Assembly: GCA_009823505.1 (NCBI GenBank)
Contig: VZQC01005680.1
Span: 8,496,968 to 8,560,967 of the forward strand
Origin: Rhizomys pruinosus
Lineage: Eukaryota > Chordata > Mammalia > Rodentia > Spalacidae
Direction of reading: 5' to 3'
Length of the DNA stretch: 64,000 bases
The position numbers and the translations under genes are program-made. Each line of letters opens with the position of its first letter. Positions within the stretch are counted from its first letter, which is position 1. Below are positions 1-12,302 of this stretch, piece by piece. The notes under the pieces were generated by a model, which searched no databases, was not told the origin of the DNA, and was given only the letters and a program-made list of their open reading frames with translations.

Positions 1-302
1 GGACTGCTTTTAAGGTATCCCATAAGTTTTGTTGTGTTGTATTGTCATTGTCATTCAGTTCCAGGAATGCTTTTATTTCTTTCTTTATCTCTTCCTTGAC
101 CCATTCATTATTCAAGAGTGTGTTGTTTAGTCTCCATGTGTTCTTGTAGGCAGTAGGGCTTATCCTGGTGTTGATATTGAGCTTTATTGCACTGTGGTCT
201 GATAGAATGCATGAAATTATCTCAATCTTTGTGTATTTGTGGAGGCTTCTTCTACATCTCAGTATGTGGTCTATTTTGGAGAATGTTCTGTGGGGCGCTG
301 AG

Positions 303-375
303 TAGAAAGTGTATTCTCTGGTATTAGAGTGGAATATTTGGTATTCCACCCTAATACCAGAGAATACACTTTCTA
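303..375. repeat. Near-perfect 34-bp inverted repeat (hairpin) inside L1 ORF2
   Basis: Arms at 303-336 and 342-375 pair at 33 of 34 positions, with a single A/C mismatch (328/350) and a 5-nt loop TTTGG. The related L1 copy at 41295-41375 has ordinary sequence here, so the second arm replaced about 15 bp of L1. Confidence 0.9.
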
Positions 376-1845
376 TGAGGTCCATTTGGTGTATCATATC
401 ATTCAGTTCAGATGTCTTTCTGTTTATTCTTTGTCCTGTTGACCTATTCAAAGGACTCAGTGGGGTATTGAAGTCCCCTACTATGAGTGTACTGGGGTTA
501 GCGTATGACTTGTGGTCCTGGAGAATTGTCTTTATAAAGATTGGTGCACCAGAATTTGGTGCATATATATTCATAACTGTGAAATCTTCTTGGTAAATCG
601 TTCCTTTGATAAAAATGTAATGGCCTTCTTTGTCTCTTCTGATTTGTTTTACTTTGAAGTCTATTTTGTCTGATATTAAAATAACAACACTTGCTTTCTT
701 TTTGGTACCATTTGCGTGGAATATTTTTTTCCATCCTGTCAGTTGAAGGTGTTGCCTGTTCTTGAAGGTAAGATGTGTTTCTTGTAGACAGCATATCGAT
801 GGGTACTGTTTCCTAATCCAGTCTCCCAGTCTATGTCTTTTGATTGGGGAATTTAGTCCATTAATATTTAAGGTTATGACTGATAGATTTGTGTTTCTTC
901 CTTTTGCCTTATTATCCAGTTGTGGTTTTGTTTTAGGTTTCTACTTCTGCAGTTATGGTTTTATTGATTTCTCTTTCTAGGTGCCCAGGGATGGTTGCTC
1001 CTTTCTTCTGTCCTTTGAATTGCTTCAAGTATTCTCTGAAGGTTTGGTTTTCCAGACATGTATTCCTTAATCTTGTTTATGTCATGGAATGTTTTTCTCT
1101 CTCCTTCAACTATAATTGACATTTTTCCTGCGTATAGTAACCTGGGTTGGCATCCATTTTCCTTTAACATTGGGAATGCTTTGCTCCACATTCTTCTTGC
1201 TTTCATAGTTTGCATTGAGAAGTCAGTCATAATTCTGATAGGTTTCCCCTTATAGGTCACTTGTTGTTTTCTATTGTTCCTTTAAGGATTTTGTCTTTGT
1301 TTTTGTTGTCTAGCACATTAACTATGATGCGGCATGGAGAGTTTCTTTTCTGATCTTGTCTGGAGTTCTATGTGCTTCTTGTATTTGTATTGGTTTTTCT
1401 TTTTTAGTTTGGGGATATTTTCATTTATTATTCTGTTGAAGATCTGCAATACCATTCTCTTGGGATTCTTCTCCTTCCTCTATTCCTATGATGTGGAGGT
1501 TTGATCATTTTATAGTGTCCCACAGTTCCTGTTTGTTCCACTTTTGTGTATTTTAAAATTTTTCATAATCTTTACTTGAGGTTTTCAGTTGTTTTTTGTT
1601 ATCTTCTAGTTCTAATATTCTTTTTCCTGCTTCCTCCATTCTGCTTCTGAGGCTTTTTCCTTTCCTTTCCTCTTGATTGGATGAGTGTTTGATTTCCTTT
1701 TTCATTTCCTTTTCTGATTTCTTTAGTATTTCTGCTTTATTTTGGAGTTTCTCAATCTCTTCCTGTAGCTCTTCACTTTGCTGATTGGTTTCCTTATCTT
1801 TTTCAGCATGGGATATTTTCAGTGTTTCCATTTCCTTCCAGAGTT

Positions 1846-1855
<10 letters not shown>

Positions 1856-1896
<41 letters not shown>
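1856..1896. repeat. (CT)n microsatellite in L1 ORF1
   Basis: About 20 CT units. On the minus strand they are in frame and encode alternating Arg and Glu within the ORF1 coiled coil. Confidence 0.9.
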
Positions 1897-1897
<1 letters not shown>

Positions 1898-2214
1898 TCT
1901 TGAGTTCTTCATTCTCTTTTCTTAATTATTTGATTTGCTCTTTATAATCTTGTACTTCTTTAAGTATGTTCACAATTGTGCTTCTGATATCTGTGTCCTG
2001 GGCCATCACCAGGGGGACTCCACTGCACGAATCTTCCCTAGGGTTGGTAGAGCTTGGTGCAAGATTATCCTGCACCTTTCCTATGTTGTCTCTTCTTCGT
2101 GCTCCTGGCATATGGGCTTCTCCTTACCTGTATTCCAATGTGAGCCCCAAATGCCTCTTCACTCTGTTGAAGGCTTTCTTTGCTTGCCCCCTTCAGATGT
2201 CTTCATAATCCCAG

Positions 2215-2475
2215 TTAGTGGGAGGGGGGGCTATTTAGCCCACGCCCTGGTACCTGTGCTTCAGGAGGTCTTGGGAGATCTCCAATCTCAAGACTCACAC
2301 AAACCCACCCTTTATACCAGCTCGGAGGATAACTCCGCCCCCACAGCCACAAAAAGCAATCAAGCCAAAGACAACTAGATTAACTAGATTAAATCAAACA
2401 ACAATCTGCCTTGCTGAAGCACCCAGCTCCAACCTACCTGTGCTTCAGGTGGTCTTGGGAGATCTCCTACCATTG
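2215..2475 (-). promoter_or_regulatory. L1 5' UTR promoter monomers
   Basis: A unit containing GTGCTTCAGG..GTCTTGGGAGATCTCC occurs twice, at about 2258-2285 and 2439-2467, roughly 182 bp apart. This is a tandem monomer array like other rodent L1 promoters. Its reverse complement contains TGGTATAAAG and matches the monomers at 61925-62150. Confidence 0.7.
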
Positions 2476-2659
2476 AACATCTTACAAGAAGCTTTCTCAT
2501 GACTATATCTTTTCTCATCACTTCCAATTTCTGGCCTTACTGTTTTACATACATTCATCTCATAGGTTTTATTTAGAATGTTTTCTTTTGCTGATAATAT
2601 TTTATGGCTAATACTGTCTTTGCATTCTCTTAGAGTTTTCCATGAGATTTTATTATCTT

Positions 2660-2660
2660 T

Positions 2661-2695
<35 letters not shown>

Positions 2696-2919
2696 TTTTC
2701 TATGCGTATGAATGTACTGTCTGCATATAGGTTTGTGCACCCGTGTCGTGCAATGCTGTGGAGGTCAGAAGAGGGTGTCGGAATTCCCCTGGAACTGGAG
2801 TTCTCCTGGAATTGGAGTTACAAATGGTTCTCAGCCGCCATATGTGTGCTGGGGATCGAACCTGGGTCCTCTGCAAGAGCAGTCGGCACTCTTAACTGCT
2901 AGGCTATCTCTCCAGCCCC
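2660..2919 (-). mobile_element. B2 SINE (antisense), young subfamily
   Basis: Full-length B2 with a (TTTA)n tail on the left and the TCCAGCCCC 5' end on the right. A perfect 16-bp target-site duplication GAGATTTTATTATCTT flanks it (2644-2659 and 2920-2935). Confidence 0.92.
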
Positions 2920-3039
2920 GAGATTTTATTATCTTATGTAACACCTCAGTCCAATTTTGTGTTTTTTGTCATGTGTCATTGTCCCTCTCTATTGTCCTCC
3001 ATGTCTTGTAATTCTTAGTTGTACATTTGCTTTTCATTT

Positions 3040-3755
3040 CTTTCTTTTCATATTTTTATTGAATTACTTGACAACTGTATACAGTTTAGTTGACCATGTT
3101 CAGACTCTCCTCTCCTGCTCCACACCTACCATACCACCCCCAAATTTCATGTCTTCTCTTATTATTTCTCTTTTTTTTAATTAATTTTATTTATTTCTGT
3201 ATGTGTATGAATGTACTGTCTGCATGCAAGTCTGTGCACCCATGTCGTGCAACGCCGCGGAGTTCAGAAGAGGTTCTCGGATTCCCCTGGAACTGGAGTT
3301 CTCCTGGAATTGCAGCTTCAGACGGTTCTCAGCCGCCATGTGGGTGCTGGGGATCGAACCCGGGTCCTCTGTAAGAGCTGTCGGCGCTCTTAACCGCTAG
3401 GCCATCTCTCCAGCCCCTATTTCTCTTTTTTAAGGTTAATAGATTTGACTTTGTGTTTCCCAAATGCTCTTGGATGTTTCTCTTTCCCATGGAGTCTGAT
3501 CAACATTCCTGGCAACATTCCACTAATGAAATAGATCCTCTGCAAGGGCTAGGGCTTCTTGTCCACCTCCCCACGTGTGCTAGACTTGTACAGGTTTCGT
3601 GCATGCTGAACAAGTGCTTTGGGTTCATATGTGCTACCACCCTGTGGTGTCCAGAGAAAGAAGTTTCCTTAGATTCACTTACCATATCTGGCTGTAAAAA
3701 TGTTTCTGCCTTCTCATCTATCTATGAGCATTGGGAAGAGAGGGTGTGATATAGG
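3040..3755 (-). mobile_element. Old L1 (Lx-type) 3' UTR, antisense
   Basis: T-rich left end, then TTTTTATTGAATTACTTGAC and the Lx-like 3' UTR stretch around 3540-3640. It is split by the B2 at 3177-3417. No coding capacity remains. Confidence 0.6.
3177..3417 (-). mobile_element. B2 SINE (antisense), young subfamily
   Basis: Full-length copy inserted in the L1 3' UTR, flanked by a 14-bp duplication TATTTCTCTTTTTT (3163-3176 and 3418-3431). Confidence 0.92.
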
Positions 3756-4944
3756 TTCTTCACTTGTGGCTAGGAAATATGAATTCTATTCTTCTCTGGA
3801 GCCTGATTACATCTTGTCTTCTTAGATAACTGACATTTACTACTATTAAAAGCCTTTGTGCTGAGAATTGAAAGATGAGATAAGGATATAACCACAGCCA
3901 TCAGGAATCAGTCTCAAATTCCTCCTATTTAGCAGAATAATTGCAATAGGTTCATCCCCATGACTCATAACACTGATATAGCTAAGTGAAATATTTAAGG
4001 AAAACATGGATTTAAAACTTCTTTTCTCTCTGTGTCTCTGTCAGCAAACCTCACCTCACATGTCTGTGGTTAGAACACTGACATAGCTGGCTAGAGTCAT
4101 TGGCCTTGGGTCCTGACAAATCCTCCTCAATTCTTTTTGTCTCAAATGGAGATTTCTGTAATGATTTTCAGACAGAAATACTTAACATGTGTATTCTTTC
4201 TAACTTTAAAATGATTTGTCTAATTTTGAGACAATACATAAGTGTCCTTCTAATTGTAACGCAATGCCTAATATATAACAGATATGTGCTACTGTCCTTA
4301 GGGGCTTCAGAACTTTGAGATAGGAGTCTCTCTGGGCCAAGGCTGATGCTACATAGAATACCTGCTTCCTATTCACGCCTCATGTCCTGCCTGATTTTTT
4401 CCCACAAAACAGTACCATATATGGGCTCCATCTTATGAATTAGGGATTAAATCAAATAAGACAGTGGTTGGTTACTCCAATAACATTCACACTGCTGTGG
4501 CACCAGTGGGCATACCGCTGCACCAGATGTTACAGTAGCTCACAGGGCTCACTGCTGAGTAAGGCTGATGATTACCTTTCTCTTCTGGTAGCATATACAT
4601 CACCCAGTACTAAGAAAGCTAGTCAGTAGAGATAAAACTTGGAGGTCAGTTCAAGGTTAATTCCTTCATATTCTGACTTGTGTGTGCAGTTTCTCCAATA
4701 ATAGGGTCTTACCATAAGTGTTGAGGGTAACCAAGAGCATTGAGAATAGTTAGTATTATTTGAGGGTCAATGGGTCTCTCCTGGACAGCAACTCCAATGA
4801 AGGAGAACATTCCTGGCACTGGGCTTCTTATTTGCTAGGCTGTTATTTCTGGAATGACAGTTAAACACCCATTACTCTTTTGAAATCGAGTATGTGTATT
4901 TTTAAAGAAGTTTCTCTAGTAGTAGAAAAATATGGATTTTCTCT
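3756..4944. other. Unassigned intergenic sequence
   Basis: A/T-rich sequence with no convincing coding frame, RNA gene or repeat I can name. Part may be very old L1. Confidence 0.5.
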
Positions 4945-5280
4945 TTTGTATATTTTACCTAGTTTTTTGTGTATTTATTCATCTTTATACCCCTTTCCCA
5001 TTGCCCCCTCATAGCCCACCCACTGTATTTCTTGCATTTCTTGCATTCTGTCATTTTTGTTAAGAACTATCAAGTCTAGTTAGTATCCCCAGACATCCTT
5101 CAGTGCAAATTCATCCACTGGGGTCTAGGCAGCTTACCTAGCATCACACCCTTAAAGAAGACCAGCTCTTCCTCACCCAGAAGTAATCAGTTGTCCAATA
5201 GATCTTTGGCTAAGATTGGGGCTTGCTGCCCTTTCCATAGTTCTATGGTGGGATTTTATCTACCTCACTTTGCATATGAC
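4945..5280 (-). mobile_element. Old L1 (Lx-type) 3' UTR fragment, antisense
   Basis: The section around 5120-5230 (ACTGGGGTCTAGGCAGCTTA, then ACACCCTTAAAGAAGACCAG) is typical of rodent L1 3' UTRs read on the opposite strand. Confidence 0.5.
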
Positions 5281-5284
5281 TTTT

Positions 5285-5990
5285 TAAATTAGTTTTATAA
5301 TTTTATTAGCTAAAATCTCACAGTAACTTCAACAGAGTGATGGTGAGTGACGTCATTACAACACTCAATAGACACATCAAGCTGACAAAATCTAGACAAA
5401 TAACTTGATGTTAAATGGCACCATAAATTAAATGGACTTTACAGACTTCTACAGAACATGTCATTCAAGTACCAAAGAATATAGCTTCTTCTTAGCAGCC
5501 CATGGAACTTTCTCCCAAACTGACAACCTACTGTAGAAAAGAAAGTTTCTGCAAATTTACAAAAATTCAAATATTATCTTTTATCCTATATGACCACAAA
5601 CAAATAAAGCTAGATATTAAAAACAATTGAAAATGCAAAAAAGCATGCAAATTCATGGAAGTTAAATGAGAAGTTATTGAAAAGAAATTGGATCACAGTA
5701 GAAATCAGGAAGAAAATTTTAAAAAATTCCTTATAATTGAATGAAAATGAAAACACAATACACCAAATCATTTGCGACACCATAAAGGCACTACTAAGAG
5801 TACTTAAAGCATTAAGTGTCTACACCAGAAAAGTACAATCATCTCACACAAATAAATCAATGACACATTAGCAAACCTTGGAAAACCAAGGAAAAACATT
5901 ATGTAAAAAGAGTAGACAAGAATAGATAAACAAAATGAAGGTTGAAATTAGTGGACTAGAAATGAAGAAAACAACAGCCACTGACTTTTT
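5285..5990 (+). mobile_element. Old L1 ORF2 fragment
   Basis: Diverged ORF2 endonuclease-to-RT spacer, recognisable from ATGGACTTTACAGACTTCTA and the following block that aligns with 41310-41470. Many stops. Confidence 0.6.
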
Positions 5991-5994
5991 AAAA

Positions 5995-6840
5995 AAGCCT
6001 TTGCTGCTACCTATCTCTCATCTTCGTCCTTACCCCTGCTGTCCCATTAACCACCCCATTTAATCATCCGTACCCCATTGTTCTGTTTCCCCATATGTTG
6101 TTTCCTCATATACAACTTCATTCTATCTTCCCTCTCCTATAACTCCCATAACCCTTTAATTATTTCCTGACCTCCACTGATTTTGCAATTGAAACATACC
6201 TATCTAAGTATTAAAGCTATCATCCATTTATGAGAGAGAATATGAGACTTTGTCCTTCAGGTTCTGTGTTACCTAACTTAGGATAACTGTTTCTAGGCCC
6301 ATCTAGTTACTTGTGAGTTTCATCATTTTGTTTTACCTAACATATGGATAATATTTCTTTGTGTAAATGTACCATATTTTCATTATCCATTAAAATGGAC
6401 ATGATAGGTATTTTCATGCTAAAGAGAATACAGCAACAATAAACATGGATGAGAAAGTCTCTGTATAGAACACCACAGAGTTCTTTCAGCATATACAGGA
6501 GTGATGTAGCTGCTCTTTGTGGTGTGTCTATTTCTGCCCTTTTGATGAACCTGCACAGATTGCCACAATGACTGTACTAGTCTGCATGCCCATCAATAGT
6601 GAATAAGTGTTCTCCTTTCTCCACACTCTCTACACTATTATATGTCAACTTTTTCATCATAGCCATTCTGACTGGGGTGAGATGAAATCTCAAAATAATT
6701 CTTTTATTTCCCTGATGGCTTACATGTTAAATAAATTTAAGGTGTATTCATGTTATTTATGCCATGACAATTCAAAAAACCCAAGTAACTATTCATATTA
6801 TATAATCTTGTCAAACTCAGGAAATTTCCAAATAAAACTG
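5995..6840 (-). mobile_element. Old L1 ORF2 3' part and 3' UTR, antisense
   Basis: The block 6240-6700 aligns in reverse with the end of ORF2 (compare 9100-9600), including the ACCATATTTTCATTATCCAT motif. It abuts the sense fragment at 5285-5990, so two L1 pieces lie in opposite orientation. Confidence 0.6.
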
Positions 6841-6930
6841 TAATTATACCCAATTAAACAAGTTCATGTCTATCACTGGGTATAGTAAACCAGTCTAGAC
6901 TCCTAAGTTTATCCTACTAACATTCCTTGC

Positions 6931-6933
6931 AGT

Positions 6934-6964
<31 letters not shown>

Positions 6965-6975
6965 TATTTTTATTT
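6931..6975. repeat. (TTTA)n microsatellite
   Basis: About ten TTTA units adjoining the tail of the antisense B1 at 6985. Confidence 0.85.
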
Positions 6976-6984
6976 ATCTATTTC

Positions 6985-7098
6985 TTTTTGGTCTTTTTGA
7001 GACAAGGTCTCCCTTTAGTCCCAGCTGGCCTGGAGCTTGCTCTGTAGTTCAGGCTGGCTTTGAACTCACAGAGATCTGCCTGCCTCTGCCTTCTTGCA
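6985..7098 (-). mobile_element. B1 SINE, partial, antisense
   Basis: GTCTTTTTGAGACAAGGTCT through the GATCTGCCTGCCTCTGCC block. The 5' end is missing. Confidence 0.8.
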
Positions 7099-7578
7099 GT
7101 TTATTAACAATAATCATGTAAAATGTAACAATAATGAGATTGCCAATAATTATTATCCCGTTGTAATTTATAACTCTGGACGAATATACTGTAAAATAGC
7201 AATTCCTACTGTGTGAAATTTGGGGGATAAAAGTGTGTTTATATTTAAAGATGAAGATTCATACTGTTCTCTAGGCAAGCTCAGTGTCTTCCTATGAATT
7301 TCTGTTGGAATGCCTGTTATTCTCATAAATCTTTTCTTTAGTATACAAATAAGATGTAAAAATTTGGGGGAGGTAGCAAGAAATATTTTGGCTGTGGTGA
7401 AAAAAGTTGTCACTTTAGGTGAATTCCAGAAGGTGGTGCTGGCCTAGCAAGATATGTGCTATTCTGATGCCCTCAATGGTGTTCTAAGAATCTTATTTGT
7501 CAACATGGGTAGGAGATGGTATTTTTTAAAGCAGGTTTCAGAGTGTTTTGGGGCTAGTATCTTTTCATGAAATTTGAT

Positions 7579-7581
<3 letters not shown>

Positions 7582-7628
<47 letters not shown>
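7582..7628. repeat. (GT)n microsatellite
   Basis: About 23 GT units next to the B1 poly-T tail. Confidence 0.9.
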
Positions 7629-7630
<2 letters not shown>

Positions 7631-7775
7631 GTCTTTTTGAGACAGGGTCTCCCTGAAGCCCCAGCTGTCCTGGAACTCACTCTGTAGACCAGGCTGGTCT
7701 TGAACTCACAAAGATCCACCTGCCTCTGCCTCCCGAGTGTTAGGATTAAAGGCATGCACAACCATGCCCGGCTAG
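7629..7775 (-). mobile_element. B1 SINE, antisense
   Basis: Nearly full-length. Reading rightwards: GTCTTTTTGAGACAGGGTCT, a lineage-typical GTCTCCCTG, GATCCACCTGCCTCTGCC, and CATGCCCGGC at the 5' end. Confidence 0.88.
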
Positions 7776-8760
7776 TGTGTTTTTTATGGCATGTTCAGTT
7801 ACAAGTAGTGACAAGCTTTTATCTTGGGTGACTTATTTTTGCTCACAGATAGTAGGGGTCAAAGGAGAAGTTGCTCTTGAAAATTAAGGAAAAAATTGAC
7901 CTTTAAATATCATTAAATCTACTTGTGTTTTATTGGAGAAAAAGAATGGTATAAACTGTTTTCCTAAGCCCTTGGTTTTCTGTGTGCCCAGAGTAAGGAG
8001 GGCATGACATGGAGATTTGAATGACTGATAAGGTTGCTTTGGTAGGGGGCTGCATTGAGGTATTAGATTGGAGTGAAAAAATATTGATCTGCATAAGCAG
8101 ACCTTAAAGGATGAAACTTGAGCTAAATGCTTTAAATGGTCAAAAAGGAGGACACATTTCTAATGATAACAAACACGTTAAAATAAGCCCAGAAAGAAGA
8201 AAGCACAACTATGTGTCAACAAATGGATCATCTCACTAAACTGATGGAGGGGACCACAGAACTGGTATCAATAACTGCAACTTTGCAGGGTGTCTTGAAG
8301 CTGTGTCTGTTGACTCATTGAGACCCCTTGACATCCCGTGAATCCTGTATGTTGCTCATATGTAGAGTTATTCCCTGGAAAGAGGAACATTCAAACACTG
8401 GTCATAATTCCTGCTGATTTTAGACTGCCAATTTCTCCATCCAGGCCTAATATTCTATTCTAAAATGTCTTCTTTTTTTCTGAGTCTTCCATGTATTGGT
8501 TTATTGAGGTGGGAGGATTACTATTTTTGATATGTTAATCAGGTGAAGATAAAAGATAAGTTATGTTAAAGCTGTAGAATAAACCTAAAACATAACAAGC
8601 AATGTCTAGGATTTAGGTATCATAGAACTTTAACTGAAGAACATTTAGGCTTCCATTAGTGGAAGGTACATTTCATAGCCTTTATGCATGGTCAACATAA
8701 TTTGAAAATTTTTTTCCTGTAATAAATATATTTTACACAATGAATTTTTTCATTTTAAAA
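7776..8760. other. Unassigned intergenic sequence
   Basis: Unique-looking, A/T-rich, with no supported gene. Confidence 0.5.
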
Positions 8761-8944
8761 TTTATATTGTAAATACTTTTTTAGTTTTAGATTTTTTATT
8801 GATGATTTGAATATTTGATACATCATTACTCAGTTCAATTTAGACAAATTCCCCATTCCATGCCCCCAACCCCACCCCTGTTCCTGCATCCTGCCATACA
8901 TGTCTTACATTTTTCTCTGTCCTTTTTTCCACATTTTCCCCTTG

Positions 8945-11900
8945 AATTTTATTTTTCATCTATTTAATTTTTTTAATTTTTATTTATTTTTCTAAGGTAT
9001 TCTAAAACATAAGAGCACAATTGTTTTCAGATGATATTAACTTTGCTCAGTTTGCCATACAATTAGGTAGCTGGTGCTAGCGTCCACAGATGAGGGATAT
9101 CATTCTTTGTTTGTTTTTCTGGGACTGTGTTCCTTCACTCAACATGATATCCTCTAGCTCAGTCCATTTACCTGGAAAGTTCATGATGTCATCTTTCTTT
9201 ACTGCTGCATAGAACTCCATTGTGTAGATGTACCACATTTTCTCTATCCACTTGTCAGTTGAGGGGCATTTGGGTTGGTTGCAGCTCTTTGCTATTGTGA
9301 AGAGAGCTGCAATTAACATGGCCCTGCATGTATCTCTGCTGTAAGATGAGTCTTGTGGGTGCATACCCAGGAGTGGTATGGCTGGGTCAGGTGGCAAGTT
9401 CATTCTGAGTCTTCCAAGTGTTCTCCACATTGCTTTCCATAGTGGCTGTAGAAGTTTATTTACCCACCAGCAATGGATGAGTGTTCCCCTTTCCCCACAA
9501 CTTCTCCAGCACTTGGTATTATTTGTTTTCTTAATCCTAGCCAGTCTTACTGGAGTGAGATGATATCTTAAAGTGGTGTTAATTTGAATTTCCTTAATTA
9601 TTAAGGACATTGAACACTTTTTTAAGATGTTTCTCGGCCATCACTAATTCCTCACTTGTGAAGTCTCCATTCAGCTCTTTGCTCCATCTATTGAGTGGAT
9701 CTTTCTTCTTTTTGTTTTTTGAGTAGTTTATATATTCTGGAAATCAATGCTTTGTCAGATATATCTGCGGTGAAGGATTCCTCCCACTCTGTGGGTTTTC
9801 TCTTCACTTCTTTGATTGTTTCTTTTGATGTACAGAAGCTTTTGAGTTTAATGAGGTCCCATTTGTCAATTGTCGACCTTAATTCTAGCACAGTTGCTGT
9901 CTGATTTAGGAAGTCTTTTCTTCCGCCTCTGTCTTATAGTCTGCTGCCAACTTTTTCTTCAATCACCTTCAGAGTTTTGGGTTTCATGTTGAGGTCTTTG
10001 ATCCATCTGGAGTTGAATTTGTACAGGGCGAGAGAAATGAGGGTTTAATTTCATTCTTCTACAAGTGGGGATCCAGTTTTGCCAACACCACTTGCTAAAG
10101 ATGCTGTCTTTTCTCCATTGTGTCTTCTTGGCCCCTTGTCAAATATGAGGTGGCTGAAATTGCATGTGCTCAAGTTTGGATCTTCAGTTTTGTTCCCTTG
10201 GTCAACAGGTCTGTTTTGTGCCAGTACCAGGCTGTTTTATTACTATAGCCCTGTAGTATAGTATGAAGTCTAGTATAGAGATTTCCCCCGGTATTGCTCT
10301 TTTTGCTCAGGGTTGCTTTGTCTATTCAGGGTCTTTTATTCTTCCAAATGAAATTAAGGACCTTTTTTTTGCCAAGCCTGTGAAGAAACTCTTGGGGATT
10401 TTAATTGGGATTGTGTTAAATCTCTACAAGAGTTTGGGTAGAATGGACAATTTTACTATAGTAATTTTCCCAATCCATGAACATGGGAGGTTTTTCCAAC
10501 TTCTGAAGTCTTCTTCAATTTGCTTCTTCGGGGTTTTATAATTTTTTGTAGAGATCTTTGGTGTCTTTGGTTAGGTTTGTTCCTAGGTATTTTATTGTTT
10601 TGGGGACTATTGTGAGTGGGAAGGTCTCCTTGTAGTCCTTCTTCAGTTGCTTTTTTTTTTGCTGTAAAGAAAGGTTACTGATTTTTCTAGGTTAATTTTG
10701 TATCCTGCCACTTTACTGAAACTCTTAACTGTTTCTAGGAGTCTTGTGGTGTTTTTTTAGCACCCCTTAATTAAACAATCATATCATCAACAAAAAGGAA
10801 TAGCTTGACTTCCTCTTTTCCAATTAGTATTCCTTTAATTTCTTTTTCTTGCCTTATTGCCCTAGCAAGTGTTTCAAGCACTCTATTGAAGAGGAGTGGT
10901 GTCAGGGAGCAGCCATGTGAAGTTCCTACCTTTAAAGGGAATGCTTCTGTCGTTTCCCCATTTAGGATGATATTGGCTGTGGGTTTCCTGTATATGGCTT
11001 TGATGACATTGAGGAATGATCCCTCCAATACAAATCCCTCTAGGACTTTAAGCATGAAGGGATGATGGATTTTGTCAAAGTATTTTTTCATGTCAACTGA
11101 GATGATTGTGGGGTTTTTGTCTTTCAGTCCTTTTATATGTTCTATGATATTTATTTATTTTCATATGTTGAATCATCCCTGCATCTCTAGTATGAACCCA
11201 ACTTGATCATGATGATCTTTTTGATGTGGGTCTGTATGTGATTTGCCAGTATCCTGTTTAGAATTTTTCCATCTGAGTTCATCATGAGATGGGTCTGTAG
11301 TTCTCTTTTTTGGTTGCATCCTTGCCTGCTTTTAGTGTTAGAGTGATATTGGCTTCATAGACAGAATTTGGGAGAATTACCTCTGGTTGTATCCTTCTAA
11401 ACAATTTCAGTAATAATGGTGCTAAGTATTTTTGAAATGCTTTATAGAACTCTGCCAAGAAATCATCTGGGCCTGGGCTTTTTTTAATTGGGAGTTTTCT
11501 TGTTACATCTTCAATTTCTTCATATATTATGGGTCTGTTTAAGTTATCAATCTCTGCTTGTTTGAGCTTTTGTGATTTCCAGGATTTCAGATATTCATCC
11601 GTTTCTGCTAGGTTTTCAAACTTAGTAGACTATAGGTTTCTGCAGTATTCCTGTATGGTTGTCTGGATTTTTCATTGTCTGCTGTGCTATTTCCCCTTTC
11701 ATCACAGATTCTATTGATTTGGAGTTGTTCCTTCTTTCTTTTGGATACCTGGGCTAGAGGTCAGTCTATTTTGTTTATGCTCTCAAAGAACCAGCTTTTG
11801 GATTCACTGATTTTTGTATTATTTTCTTTATTACTATTTCATTTATTTCTCCTCTGATTTTCTTCCTGTCTGTTGCAGCATTTAGGGTTCATCTGTTGTT

Positions 11901-12302
11901 GTCTCTCAAGTGTTTTTTAGCTGTAGTGTTAGATTGTTCATTTATGCTCTTCCTGTTTTTCTAATGTAGGCACCCAGGGCTATAAACTCCCTCTTAGTAC
12001 TGCTTTTAAGGTATCCCATAGGTTTTGTTGTGTTGTATTATCATTGCCATTCAGTTCCAGGAATACTTTTATTTTTTTATCTCTTTCTTGACTCATTCAT
12101 TACTCAGGAGTGTGTTGTTTAGTCTCCATGTGTTGTTGTAGATAGTAGGGCTTATCCTGGTGTTGATACTGAGCTTTATTGTGCAGTGTCTGATAGAATG
12201 CTTGCAATGATTTCACTCTTTTTGTATTTGTGGAGGTTTTTTTTGTGTCCCAGTATGTGTTCGATATTGGAGAATGTTCTGTGGGGTGCTGAGTAGAAAG
12301 TG
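8945..12302 (-). mobile_element. 5'-truncated LINE-1, antisense (ORF2 and 3' UTR)
   Basis: Reading leftwards: ORF2 from the middle of the endonuclease, reverse transcriptase (771-1091 bp region of the ORF near 10771-11091, with F-V-D-D in place of the usual F-A-D-D), the C-terminal region (9077-9610), then the 3' UTR and a T-rich tail near 8950-8995. Several frameshifts and stops. The 5' truncation point at about 12302 abuts a 19-bp minisatellite. Confidence 0.88.

Larger units (their letters stand above)
1..2475 (-). mobile_element. LINE-1, 5' half with promoter, ORF1 and start of ORF2
   Basis: Antisense L1. Reading leftwards from 2475 there is a 5' UTR of promoter monomers (to about 1920), ORF1 (about 1915-961), and the ORF2 endonuclease region running off the window. 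The ORF1 product shows a long Glu/Lys-rich coiled coil (1553-1912) and the C-terminal domain (961-1260, ending near SNHPWAPRKR). An AG microsatellite extends the coiled coil with Arg-Glu repeats. ORF2 is broken by a hairpin at 303-375. The element is inactive. Confidence 0.88.
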
